From CAUZIR01 sp034421295 (GTDB lineage: Bacteria > Chloroflexota > Dehalococcoidia > Lucifugimonadales > UBA2962): a stretch of DNA of 64,000 nt. Position numbers and translations under genes: made by a program. The stretch covers positions 89,417 to 153,416 of the forward strand of contig DAOUKM010000008.1 of the NCBI GenBank assembly GCA_034421295.1, read 5' to 3'. The notes beneath the pieces were generated by a model, which was given only the letters and a program-made list of their open reading frames with translations, was not told the DNA's origin and made no database searches. Positions 33,975 to 41,684 of this stretch are shown here, in pieces. Every line of letters starts with the position of its first letter. The stretch's first letter is position 1.

Positions 33975-34682
33975 TCATTTTCGCCCGTATCGAAGGGCAA
34001 GCCAGAACGCCAGACCCAGGGCGACTGCGCCCGTACCGACAGCCAGGGCGGGCAGGAGCGCGTTCCAGGCCAACATCCGTTCCCCGCCGGGCTGCCGCCG
34101 CCCTGGTGGTGGCGCATCGTCGGCGGGGCCTACGGCCCGCTGATCGGTCGACCGTTCGTCCTCAACTCCCCCGTCCCCGACACCGAATTCCCGATCCGTC
34201 AGTGACTGCCCGGTCGCGGGTGCCACCTCGCCGTTGAACGTCCCCTGAACGTCCGGAACAATCATCTGGGCTCGAATGACGCTCGACCCATGGCGGCTGT
34301 CAACCTCTATCCTGAAGGACACCAACTCTCTTGCGATCTCGGGAAGATTGAATGCCACTTCGTAGGTTGGCGGATGATCCAGGCTATTGCTCGCCTCCAG
34401 GGGACCGACCGAATCGGGTGATCCATCCGCTGACGCCAGTACCCTGACATCGGCATCGATAACGGGGCTGCCCTCCACCATTAGAGTTACCGCGACGAAT
34501 AGATCCGTGCGTAGAGGGCTGAACGGGCCAACCCCGACCTCGTAGTCATAGGGACCCGAGGAGCCGGCGGCGATGGGGAATGTCACTCCATTGGCACCTG
34601 CCGGGCCCGCAAGAGACAGGAGGGCGAAGACGACCGCGGCCAGGGCCGCATATCCTCGCCTAGCAAACCCGGACAGATCCAT
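33975..34682 (-). CDS. Secreted, C-terminally membrane-anchored protein of unknown function
   Basis: 235 aa. An N-terminal signal peptide (AALAAVVFALLSLAGPAGANG, of which LLSLAGPAGANG is the end) probably has an Ala-x-Ala type cleavage site near residue 30. A single beta-rich domain of about 110 residues follows (GPYDYEVGVGPFSPL, LFVAVTLMVEGSPVIDADV), reminiscent of YtkA/FixH- or CopC-like immunoglobulin folds seen next to metal proteins. Then a disordered Asp/Glu/Pro/Arg linker and a C-terminal membrane helix (ALLPALAVGTGAVALGLAFW) with a basic stop. It is the nearest gene upstream of the iron-type lipoprotein on the same strand, but the 470-base gap holds a separate promoter. Confidence 0.7.
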   Translation of the reverse strand: MDLSGFARRGYAALAAVVFALLSLAGPAGANGVTFPIAAGSSGPYDYEVGVGPFSPLRTDLFVAVTLMVEGSPVIDADVRVLASADGSPDSVGPLEASNSLDHPPTYEVAFNLPEIARELVSFRIEVDSRHGSSVIRAQMIVPDVQGTFNGEVAPATGQSLTDREFGVGDGGVEDERSTDQRAVGPADDAPPPGRRQPGGERMLAWNALLPALAVGTGAVALGLAFWLALRYGRK

Positions 34683-35068
<386 letters not shown>

Positions 35069-35138
35069 GCGCTGCGCCCGCCAGAACCTAGGCCCTCCCG
35101 CCCCGGAAAACGGCAAATCATATGGGACGGCCAAGCGG

Positions 35139-35225
35139 CGGAGAGGGCGGGATTCGAACCCGCGATGCGATTGCTCGCATACTAGTTTTCGAGACTAGCG
35201 CCTTAAGCCGCTCGGCCACCTCTCC
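35139..35225 (-). tRNA. tRNA-Ser (anticodon CGA)
   Basis: 87-nt class II tRNA. Acceptor GGAGAGG/CCTCTCC plus discriminator G. The anticodon stem CTAGT/ACTAG closes the loop CTCGAAA, giving anticodon CGA, which reads UCG. The long variable arm ATGCGA-GCAA-TCGCAT and T arm GCGGG-TTCGAAT-CCCGC are clear. CCA is not encoded. It precedes the GGA isoacceptor by 70 bases on the same strand, probably in one transcript driven by the promoter at 35271. Confidence 0.97.
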
Positions 35226-35270
35226 GCGAGCCGCCAGAATGCTTGTTGATAAACGCTCTGCGGCAACGGA

Positions 35271-35279
35271 ATTATAGCA
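35271..35279 (-). promoter_or_regulatory. Extended -10 promoter of the tRNA-Ser pair
   Basis: The minus strand reads TGCTATAAT. TTGCCG lies 15 bases upstream, a short spacer. Transcription would begin near 35264, about 39 nt before the mature 5' end of tRNA-Ser(CGA). Confidence 0.7.
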
Positions 35280-35393
35280 TGTGCGGCGCTGCGGCAAGGG
35301 GCCTGCGTCGCATTATGGACCGGTCCGCGGACCCAAGAGAGATGGTCGGACCGGTCACCTGTATCTGTGCGCTGCGCGTCGAGCCCCGGAGTC

Positions 35394-37211
35394 TTACAGC
35401 AGTCGAATGTTCAGCTCGCGCAGGTGAATATCTTCCACCGGTCCAGGGGCGCCGAACAGTGGGTCCACCGCGCTTTGCGTCTTGGGGAAGGCGATGGTGT
35501 CCCGGATGCTGTCCAGACCGGCGAGGACCATGACCAGCCTATCGATACCGGGCGCTATTCCCCCGTGTGGGGGCGTGCCGTACTCGAAGGCCCCCAGCAG
35601 CTGTCCGAAGCGCTCGTCTATCTGTTCATCCGAGTATCCGAGCACCCGAAGGATCCGTTCCTGGAGGGCACGGTCATGCACCCTGATGCTACCGCTCGCC
35701 ATCTCATAACCATTGGCAACCAGGTCATACGAGTCTGCCAGGACAGAACCCGGGTCGTCTTCCAAGGCCTCCGAGTGTCCGGGCTTGGGCATGGTGAATG
35801 CGTGGTGTGTGGCTGTCCAACCGCCCGTTTTCTCGTCCCAATCGAAGAGCGGAAAGTCGAACACGAATCCGAAGGCCACGGTTTCCGGGTCTGCCAGTTC
35901 CAGTCGACGCCCCATCTCAGCTCGCAATTGGCCCAGGGCAGCGTTTGTTGTCCTCTCCGGGCCTGCGACAATCAGGACGAGGTCACCGGCTTCAGCCCCC
36001 GTCGCCCTGACCAACGTCCCGAGCTCTGGCCCGGAGAGGAATCTCGCGGCAGGCGACTTGATCTGTTCAGGCGTCGGCTCGGAGACGTCCACACCCTCGG
36101 GCAGGGCTACCCAGACCAAGCCGTCGGCACCCCGCTCGCGGACGAACTCTACCAGTTCATCCAGACGCCGCCTGGGCATCCCGGCCTGGCCCGGCACCGC
36201 CAGGCCTTTCACCACCCCACCGGACTCGACGGCCCGGCTGAATACTCTGAACCCGCTTCCCGCGAGGGCTGCGGACAGGTCCGTCAGCCTCAGGTCGAAC
36301 CTCAGGTCGGGCTTGTCGGTGCCATACGCCTTCATCGCCTCTTCGTACGTCAGGCGGGGGAAGGGCGATATCACCCTCTTGTCCGGAGTCACCTCTTTCA
36401 CCAGCGAGGTGAACAGCTCCTCGATCAGGTCCAGGACGTCGTCGCGCTCGACGAAGCTCATTTCGAGGTCGAGCTGCGTGTGCTCGGGCTGGCGGTCCGC
36501 CCTCAGGTCCTCATCCCTGAAGCATCGGGCGATCTGGAAATAGCGCTCCACCCCGGCCGCCATTAGAAGCTGCTTGAGCTGCTGGGGGGACTGGGGCAGC
36601 GCGTAAAAGTTTCCGGGGTGAACCCTGCTGGGAACGATGTAGTCTCGCGCGCCCTCCGGCGTGCTCTTAATGAGAATCGGAGTCTCCACCTCCAGAAACC
36701 CCCGCTCATCCAGAAAGTCGCGGATGAACTTGACGACCCTGTGGCGCAGGGAGAGCACCTCAGCCATCTGCGGGCGGCGCAGGTCTATGTAGCGGTAGCG
36801 CAGGCGCAGCAGCTCGTCGATCTCGGCATCTTCGTTAACGTAGAACGGAGGCGTCTTGGACTCGGCCATGACACGCAAATCGTCCGCCTCGACCTCGACG
36901 TCGCCCGTCCGTAGATCGGGATTGCGACTTCCCTGCGGCCTGAGACACACCCTGCCGGTTATCTGCACCACCCACTCGTTGCGCACCCTCTCGGCGGCTG
37001 CGTGTGCTTCCGGGGCCAGCTCCGGGTTGACTACGACCTGAACGATGCCGTCCCTGTCACGCAGGTCGATGAATATGAGACTGCCGTGGTCACGGCGGCG
37101 ATGGACCCAGCCGGCGAGGACAACCTCACGTCCGGCATCTTCCGCACGCAACTCTCCGCAGTTGACCGTCTTTAGCAGGTTGGCCCTCCGGAGTGACGGG
37201 AACCGGCGCAC
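35394..37211 (-). CDS. aspS: Aspartyl-tRNA synthetase, probably non-discriminating
   Basis: Class II synthetase of the bacterial type: OB-fold anticodon domain (GWVHRRRDHGSLIFIDLRD), catalytic core (YRYIDLRRPQM, FRDEDLRADRQPEHTQLD) with the inserted GAD domain, and motif 3 GIAPGIDRLVM. The open frame reaches GTG 37211, but GGAGG (37185-37189) lies six bases before a CTG at 37178 that begins the usual sequence LLKTVNCGEL, giving 594 aa. Counted from that CTG, His31 and Gly83 are present, the two residues known in Pseudomonas AspRS to allow charging of both tRNA-Asp and tRNA-Asn (discriminating enzymes have Leu and Lys). This implies amide-transfer synthesis of Asn-tRNA by GatCAB, not seen here. 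Confidence 0.95.
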   Translation of the reverse strand: MRRFPSLRRANLLKTVNCGELRAEDAGREVVLAGWVHRRRDHGSLIFIDLRDRDGIVQVVVNPELAPEAHAAAERVRNEWVVQITGRVCLRPQGSRNPDLRTGDVEVEADDLRVMAESKTPPFYVNEDAEIDELLRLRYRYIDLRRPQMAEVLSLRHRVVKFIRDFLDERGFLEVETPILIKSTPEGARDYIVPSRVHPGNFYALPQSPQQLKQLLMAAGVERYFQIARCFRDEDLRADRQPEHTQLDLEMSFVERDDVLDLIEELFTSLVKEVTPDKRVISPFPRLTYEEAMKAYGTDKPDLRFDLRLTDLSAALAGSGFRVFSRAVESGGVVKGLAVPGQAGMPRRRLDELVEFVRERGADGLVWVALPEGVDVSEPTPEQIKSPAARFLSGPELGTLVRATGAEAGDLVLIVAGPERTTNAALGQLRAEMGRRLELADPETVAFGFVFDFPLFDWDEKTGGWTATHHAFTMPKPGHSEALEDDPGSVLADSYDLVANGYEMASGSIRVHDRALQERILRVLGYSDEQIDERFGQLLGAFEYGTPPHGGIAPGIDRLVMVLAGLDSIRDTIAFPKTQSAVDPLFGAPGPVEDIHLRELNIRLL

Positions 37212-37292
37212 CTACAATGCGGCGCGCTCCGGACCCGGCTTACATGCGCGCCGCCAGCTGCGGGTGGCTCACGATCACCTGGAGCGGTCGAT

Positions 37293-37733
37293 TCAGACGC
37301 TCGCGCCGTGACCACGCCTCTTGGCCGTCAGGCTTACGAACGTCTCGGATCTGCGAACACCGCGGATGGACCCGAGCTCAGCGCGCAGAAAGATGCCCAG
37401 CGCCTCCGCCGACTCAAGGGTCACCCATGCAAACAGGTCGTACGGGCCCGTGGTGACGGCCACCCAGCCGACGCCCCTGAGACCGGCCAGTTCGTCCGCC
37501 ACCTCGTCCACCCTGTCCGAATCGACCTGGACGCCGACCAGGGCCTCGGAGTTAAGGCCCATCTTGACCGGATCGGGCAGGGCGACGACCTGTATGTACT
37601 GTTCATCTATAAGGCGCTTGAGGCGTCGCCTTACCGTCCCCTCGCTAACACCCACCTGGCGGGCGATTCCCGCATTTGAGGCCCTGCCGTCGCCCCGAAG
37701 TATCTCGATAATGCTGGAGTCCAGCCCATCCAT
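37293..37733 (-). CDS. Lrp/AsnC family transcriptional regulator
   Basis: 146 aa from ATG 37733 (GGAGG seven bases ahead; a GTG two codons upstream is possible). The N-terminal helix-turn-helix DSSIIEILRGDGRASNAGIA and VSEGTVRRRLKRL is followed by the RAM/ligand-binding domain (EALVGVQVDSDRVDEVADEL, with VAVTTGPYDLFAWV). Feast/famine regulators bind amino acids and form octamers. A consensus -35 and a dyad at the predicted transcription start suggest self-control. Regulated targets are unknown; aspS follows 82-115 bases downstream on the same strand. Confidence 0.93.
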   Translation of the reverse strand: MDGLDSSIIEILRGDGRASNAGIARQVGVSEGTVRRRLKRLIDEQYIQVVALPDPVKMGLNSEALVGVQVDSDRVDEVADELAGLRGVGWVAVTTGPYDLFAWVTLESAEALGIFLRAELGSIRGVRRSETFVSLTAKRRGHGASV

Positions 37734-37763
37734 TCTCACGCCTCCCGCGCGACCTGCAGTTCT

Positions 37764-37822
37764 TGTGAAAGAAATTACAAAGCGGCGCGTTTCAGCCTAG
37801 TACGGAGGGGCATTACTGTCAA
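37764..37822 (-). promoter_or_regulatory. lrp-type gene promoter with dyad at the start site
   Basis: On the minus strand, TTGACA (37817-37822, perfect) and TAGGCT (37794-37799) are 17 bases apart. Right after the predicted start comes TTTGTAATTTCTTTCACAAG (37762-37781), whose ends TTGT and ACAA are inverted. Lrp/AsnC proteins commonly repress their own genes from such positions. Confidence 0.5.
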
Positions 37823-37865
37823 TAGCCGGCCGAAGGCAGTCGCATTCCGAATTCCGATCAACGGC

Positions 37866-38339
37866 TCACCGAACGCGGCTGGTTCCCACCACGATAGCCA
37901 TCACGGCTCCCAAGAGCGTCCACACGCTGAAACCTCGCCCGAACAGCAGGATCATGACCATGCAGGCCAGTATCCCGACCACCGCAGCGTACTGCATGAT
38001 TCGTCCCCTTTTCCTGTCGGCGGCCGCGGTGGCAGCCTCGGCCACCAGGTAGCCGATGCCGACGAGGGCTATCAACCCCAGCCAGGGCACTGCAGAAAGA
38101 ACCAGCGCATAGACGAAGCCGGCAGCCACTCCTGTCGCAACGGCCGCGGCGACCGCGCGCACCAGGTACAGGCCCGAAACCTGGTAGGTGGGCAGTGTTA
38201 CCGCCTTACCGCAGTCGGGACAGCGAACGCCAACGTGCCCATGCACCATGCACCTGGGGCAGATTGCATCGCCGCAGCTGCCGCACTTGAGCCTGGTGGC
38301 GGATTCGGGGTGGCGCTTGCAGGGGACCTCAGTAGCCAT
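37866..38339 (-). CDS. B-box zinc-finger membrane protein
   Basis: 157 aa. The N-terminal 45 residues hold a B-box-like zinc-binding module (CKRHPESATRLKCGSCGDAIC, of which CKRHPES, CGSCG, CPRCMVHGHVG and CPDCG are the ligand-bearing parts). Four membrane helices follow in residues 55-155 (VAAAVATGVAAGFVYALVL, WLGLIALVGIGYLVAEAA, YAAVVGILACMVMILLFG, TLLGAVMAIVVG). The same module is found fused to rhomboid or other membrane domains in Gram-positive-type bacteria; no activity is known. A separate transcription unit or the 3' end of the plsY group is possible. Confidence 0.8.
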   Translation of the reverse strand: MATEVPCKRHPESATRLKCGSCGDAICPRCMVHGHVGVRCPDCGKAVTLPTYQVSGLYLVRAVAAAVATGVAAGFVYALVLSAVPWLGLIALVGIGYLVAEAATAAADRKRGRIMQYAAVVGILACMVMILLFGRGFSVWTLLGAVMAIVVGTSRVR

Positions 38340-38431
38340 GGACGCCCGATCCGCCCGCGTGAACCGGCCGGCGCGGGTTCCGTTCTCCCTTCTCCATATG
38401 GCCTCTAGCGCGCGTCACGGGGCGGACCGGA

Positions 38432-39103
38432 CTACAGGTTCCTGTCCATCCACGTCCTTCGGTCCGGGATGTCCCGGTCCCACAGGATTCGGCAGGCCAT
38501 CGCCACATGCAGCGGGTGAGGGCCGACCGGACGCTCGAAATTGCCCGTCAGGCGCTTTAGCAACAGGAGGGTGCTCATGCCGGTACAGGCATAGACGACC
38601 TGGGGGGGCTGACCGAATACCAGGGCCAGCACCGGCAAAAGGATCATTGCGATCAGGGTCAACAGGCTCATGTCGTCCACCAGCAGGCGACCCATGCCCC
38701 CCATTACCACCGCCAGGATCAGGAACTCCTTCCACATGAACAGCCCGAGAACCACGCCAATGGTCGTGGCCACTCCCCTGCCACCGGTAAGGCGCAGGTA
38801 GGGCGCCCAGTTGTGGCCGGCGACAAGGGCGATGCCCATGACCATCTGAGTCCACAGGTCCAGTCCCGCCAGCTTGGCGAGAAGGATCGGGGCCATTCCC
38901 TTGCCGAGCGAATCGAACGCTCCAATCAGCGAGCCCATCTTCCAGCCGGACGTCTTCATCAGGTTCGACGAACCGACGTTGCCCGAACCGACCTTCCTGA
39001 TGTCTATGCCATGCTGAACACGAGCCACCAGATAGGACGTTGGGATTCCGCCCCACAGGTACGACCCGGAGACCGCCACGAAATCCCAGAGATCCCAGCT
39101 CAC
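38432..39103 (-). CDS. plsY: Glycerol-3-phosphate acyltransferase PlsY
   Basis: Membrane acyltransferase that uses acyl-phosphate to make lysophosphatidate, 223 aa with five or more membrane segments. The family loops are visible: GGIPTSYLVAR, VGSGNVGSSNLMKTSG and AGHNWAPYLRLTGGRGVAT. The last 30 residues are soluble and unusual for the family (HPLHVAMACRILWDRDIPD). The start ATG overlaps the stop of the upstream PHP gene (ATGA), so the two are coupled. Confidence 0.9.
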   Translation of the reverse strand: MSWDLWDFVAVSGSYLWGGIPTSYLVARVQHGIDIRKVGSGNVGSSNLMKTSGWKMGSLIGAFDSLGKGMAPILLAKLAGLDLWTQMVMGIALVAGHNWAPYLRLTGGRGVATTIGVVLGLFMWKEFLILAVVMGGMGRLLVDDMSLLTLIAMILLPVLALVFGQPPQVVYACTGMSTLLLLKRLTGNFERPVGPHPLHVAMACRILWDRDIPDRRTWMDRNL

Positions 39104-39978
39104 ACAGCCGCTTCCGCGTGATCCCTGACGCGCTTTACGCGCCTGAGCGCCTCGACGGACTCCAGCGGAGGTCCCACGGAACCCGGCAGCGGCTCGCCCG
39201 GTGTGTCGGTCTTGTGAAAATCGCTGCCGCCGCAGGGGACCAGGTCAAACCGCTGTGCGATCACCTCGAGCCGCCGAACCTGAACGGGAGTGTAGTCTCC
39301 GTAGTAGACCTCGAGGCCGGCCAGTCCGGCCGACTTGAGCTCTGACACCGTCTGCTCAAGCCTGCTGATCTCTCGCCTGCCGGACTTGACCGCAGACTCC
39401 AGCGGGTGGGCCAGGACCGGCAGGGCGCGGTTTCTAACGAGCAACTCGACCGCTCCAGCGGGGGTGAGCTTGCTCTGGGCAACGTGCCCGGCACCGCCCT
39501 TGCCGAGAAACCTATCGAACGCCTGCTTGGTGTCGCGCGCGTAGCCGGCCTCGACCATGGCCCGTGCCACGTGGGGCCTGCCGACTGCGCCTCCGTCGGC
39601 GATCTCCAGCACGCGCTCAAAGCTCAGGTCCACCCCGGACGCGGCCAGACGCTCCACGATCTGCCTGCCCCTCGCCGTTCGACCGCGGCGAGTGCGCTCC
39701 AGGAATGCCTGCAGTTCTTCAGCCTCGACATCGACGAACAGCCCCAGGATATGCACCTCACCGAGTGAAGAGTCACAGCTCAGTTCGACCCCGGAGATGA
39801 CCTCGATGCCGCCTATGCGGGTCGCGGCTCCCCGGGCCTCTTGGATGCCCTCGGTGGAGTCATGATCGGTGAGGGCGACGACCTTGAGTCCGCTGTCTGA
39901 GCAGAGCCGGATCAGCTCGGTGGGCGAGAGCTTTCCGTCGGACCGGCTGCTGTGTAGGTGGAGGTCGACCTGAGCCAT
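39100..39978 (-). CDS. PHP-family 5'-3' exoribonuclease / nucleoside bisphosphatase (RNase AM-like)
   Basis: 292 aa. DLHLHSSRSDGKLSPTEL, ALTDHDSTEGI, GVELSC, VLAHPLES and GGSDFHK form the trinuclear metal site of the YciV/RNase AM branch, members of which hydrolyse 3',5'-nucleoside bisphosphates and trim short RNAs 5' to 3'. The inserted helical domain (residues about 95-165, with RTRRGRTARGRQIVERL) is typical of this branch. It lies 35 bases after rny, so two RNA-decay enzymes are neighbours. Confidence 0.9.
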   Translation of the reverse strand: MAQVDLHLHSSRSDGKLSPTELIRLCSDSGLKVVALTDHDSTEGIQEARGAATRIGGIEVISGVELSCDSSLGEVHILGLFVDVEAEELQAFLERTRRGRTARGRQIVERLAASGVDLSFERVLEIADGGAVGRPHVARAMVEAGYARDTKQAFDRFLGKGGAGHVAQSKLTPAGAVELLVRNRALPVLAHPLESAVKSGRREISRLEQTVSELKSAGLAGLEVYYGDYTPVQVRRLEVIAQRFDLVPCGGSDFHKTDTPGEPLPGSVGPPLESVEALRRVKRVRDHAEAAV

Positions 39979-40013
39979 TTCATCCGAGCAATGTCGACCA
40001 TGCCCGTCGACTT

Positions 40014-41543
40014 CTAGCGTGCGTACTCCACCTTGCGACTCTCCCTGATCACCGTGACCTTGATCTGGCCCGGGTATGCCAGGGTCTCCTCAACCCTCTT
40101 GGCGATGTCCCTGGCCATCTTGGACGCCATCAGGTCATCGACCTTCTCCGGCCTTACCATGACACGGACCTCCCGACCGGCCTGGATCGCGTAGCACTTT
40201 TCCACGCCGTCAAATGATCCCGCTACCCCTTCGAGCGCCTCAAGGCGCTTTATGTAGTGCTCCACCGTATCGCGTCGAGCGCCGGGCCTTGCGGCGCTGA
40301 TGGCGTCGGCGGCGGCGACGATAAAGCCCTCGGCCGAACTGGGATGGTCATCGTGATGCTCACCGATGCAGGCACAGACCGCCCTTGAGACGTTGTACTT
40401 GGCCGCCTGCGCGGCACCTATCTCGGCGTGCGGACCCTCCACCTCATGGCTGAGGGCCTTGCCGATGTCATGGAGCAGTCCCCCCATCTTGGCGACCTTG
40501 ACGTTCGCCCCTATCTCGGCGGCCAGCATGCCCGCCAGGTTGCCGACCTCTATGCTGTGAAGCAGGACGTTCTCTCCGTAGCTGAACCTGTACTTGAGCC
40601 GTCCGAGGAGCTTGACCACCTCCGGATGCAGCCCCCTCACACCGGTCTGGAAGACCGCCTCTTCGCCACTCTTCCAGATCGTGTCCCACACCTCTTTCTC
40701 CGACCTGTTGACGGTCTCCTCGATGCGGGCCGGGTGGATGCGACCGTCGGATATCAGCCGGGTCAGCGCCACCCGTGCTATCTCTCTCCGAACGGGGTCA
40801 AAGCAGGATAGAGTCACGGCCTCGGGCGTATCGTCGATTATCAGATCGACGCCGGTGGCCCTTTCAATGGCCCGAATATTCCGACCTTCTCGACCTATGA
40901 GACGACCCTTCATGTCGTCGCTGGGCAGGGGCACGGTGGTGACGGTTATCTCGGACACCACCTCGGAGGCCAGGCGCTGGACGGCCTGGGCAACTAGGTT
41001 GCGGGCCTTTTCCTCGGCCTCCTTCTTGGCATGTTCTTCGTAGTCTCGATAGCGGATCAGGATCTCATGCTGGATGTCTTCTTCGGCACGCTGCAACAGG
41101 CGGGCCTCGGCCTCTTCCATCGAGAGGTTCGACAGGTTCTCCAGCCGTTCGATCTCTTTGCTCTTGAAGTCCTCTAGCTCAGTCTCCCGGAGCCTGTTGG
41201 CCGACTCATGCTCGACCGCCTGGCGCTCTCTCCTGTCCAGGTTGCCGCCGCGTCGATCTAGCTTCTCTTCCCTCTTGGAGAGCCTGCGCTCCAGGCGCTT
41301 TAGCTCGGAGCGTCTCTCCCTGAGCTCCGCCTCGGAGGCGGACCTGATACCCAGGGCCTCCTCCTTGGCCTCGATGATGATCGACCGCTTCTGCTCCCCG
41401 GCCTCCTCCAGTACTCGCGACGCATCTGCCTGCGCCGCCTCGTAACGCTTTCGAGACAGGAATCTTCGGACGAAGAATCCCAACGCTGCCCCTGCTGCCA
41501 GGCCGATGAGGACGGCGACAATCGCGACTATTACGCTAGTCAC
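40014..41543 (-). CDS. rny: Ribonuclease Y
   Basis: Membrane-anchored endoribonuclease that starts mRNA decay, about 509 aa. It has an N-terminal membrane helix (VIVAIVAVLIGLAAGAALGF), a long charged coiled coil (about 30-170), a KH domain (GRLIGREGRNIRAIE), an HD domain with the metal site LLHDIGKALSHE, and the conserved C-terminal domain (YPGQIKVTVIRE). The frame opens at GTG 41552, but that codon overlaps AGGAGG; GTG 41543, eight bases after it, is the likely start. A good promoter is seen at 41622-41650. Confidence 0.96.
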   Translation of the reverse strand: MTSVIVAIVAVLIGLAAGAALGFFVRRFLSRKRYEAAQADASRVLEEAGEQKRSIIIEAKEEALGIRSASEAELRERRSELKRLERRLSKREEKLDRRGGNLDRRERQAVEHESANRLRETELEDFKSKEIERLENLSNLSMEEAEARLLQRAEEDIQHEILIRYRDYEEHAKKEAEEKARNLVAQAVQRLASEVVSEITVTTVPLPSDDMKGRLIGREGRNIRAIERATGVDLIIDDTPEAVTLSCFDPVRREIARVALTRLISDGRIHPARIEETVNRSEKEVWDTIWKSGEEAVFQTGVRGLHPEVVKLLGRLKYRFSYGENVLLHSIEVGNLAGMLAAEIGANVKVAKMGGLLHDIGKALSHEVEGPHAEIGAAQAAKYNVSRAVCACIGEHHDDHPSSAEGFIVAAADAISAARPGARRDTVEHYIKRLEALEGVAGSFDGVEKCYAIQAGREVRVMVRPEKVDDLMASKMARDIAKRVEETLAYPGQIKVTVIRESRKVEYAR

Positions 41544-41621
41544 GCGACGCACCTCCTAGTTTGGTTTTCGACCTCCCAAAGTCTCCGGGGCTAGTGGAAA
41601 CCCAGGTTTTTCAATGGCTTG

Positions 41622-41650
41622 ATCTTACCTTCCGGGACACGTCCAGTCAA
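41622..41650 (-). promoter_or_regulatory. rny promoter
   Basis: On the minus strand, TTGACT (41645-41650, five of six) and TAAGAT (41622-41627, four of six) stand exactly 17 bases apart. The leader would be about 70 nt. Confidence 0.6.
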
Positions 41651-41684
41651 GAAGTTGATTGGTCATTTACCGCAGTATTGACGG

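Noticed and set aside
33803..34237. 144-codon Arg/Pro-rich frame
   Set aside because: Low-complexity, runs into the antisense of the anchored protein, no start signals.
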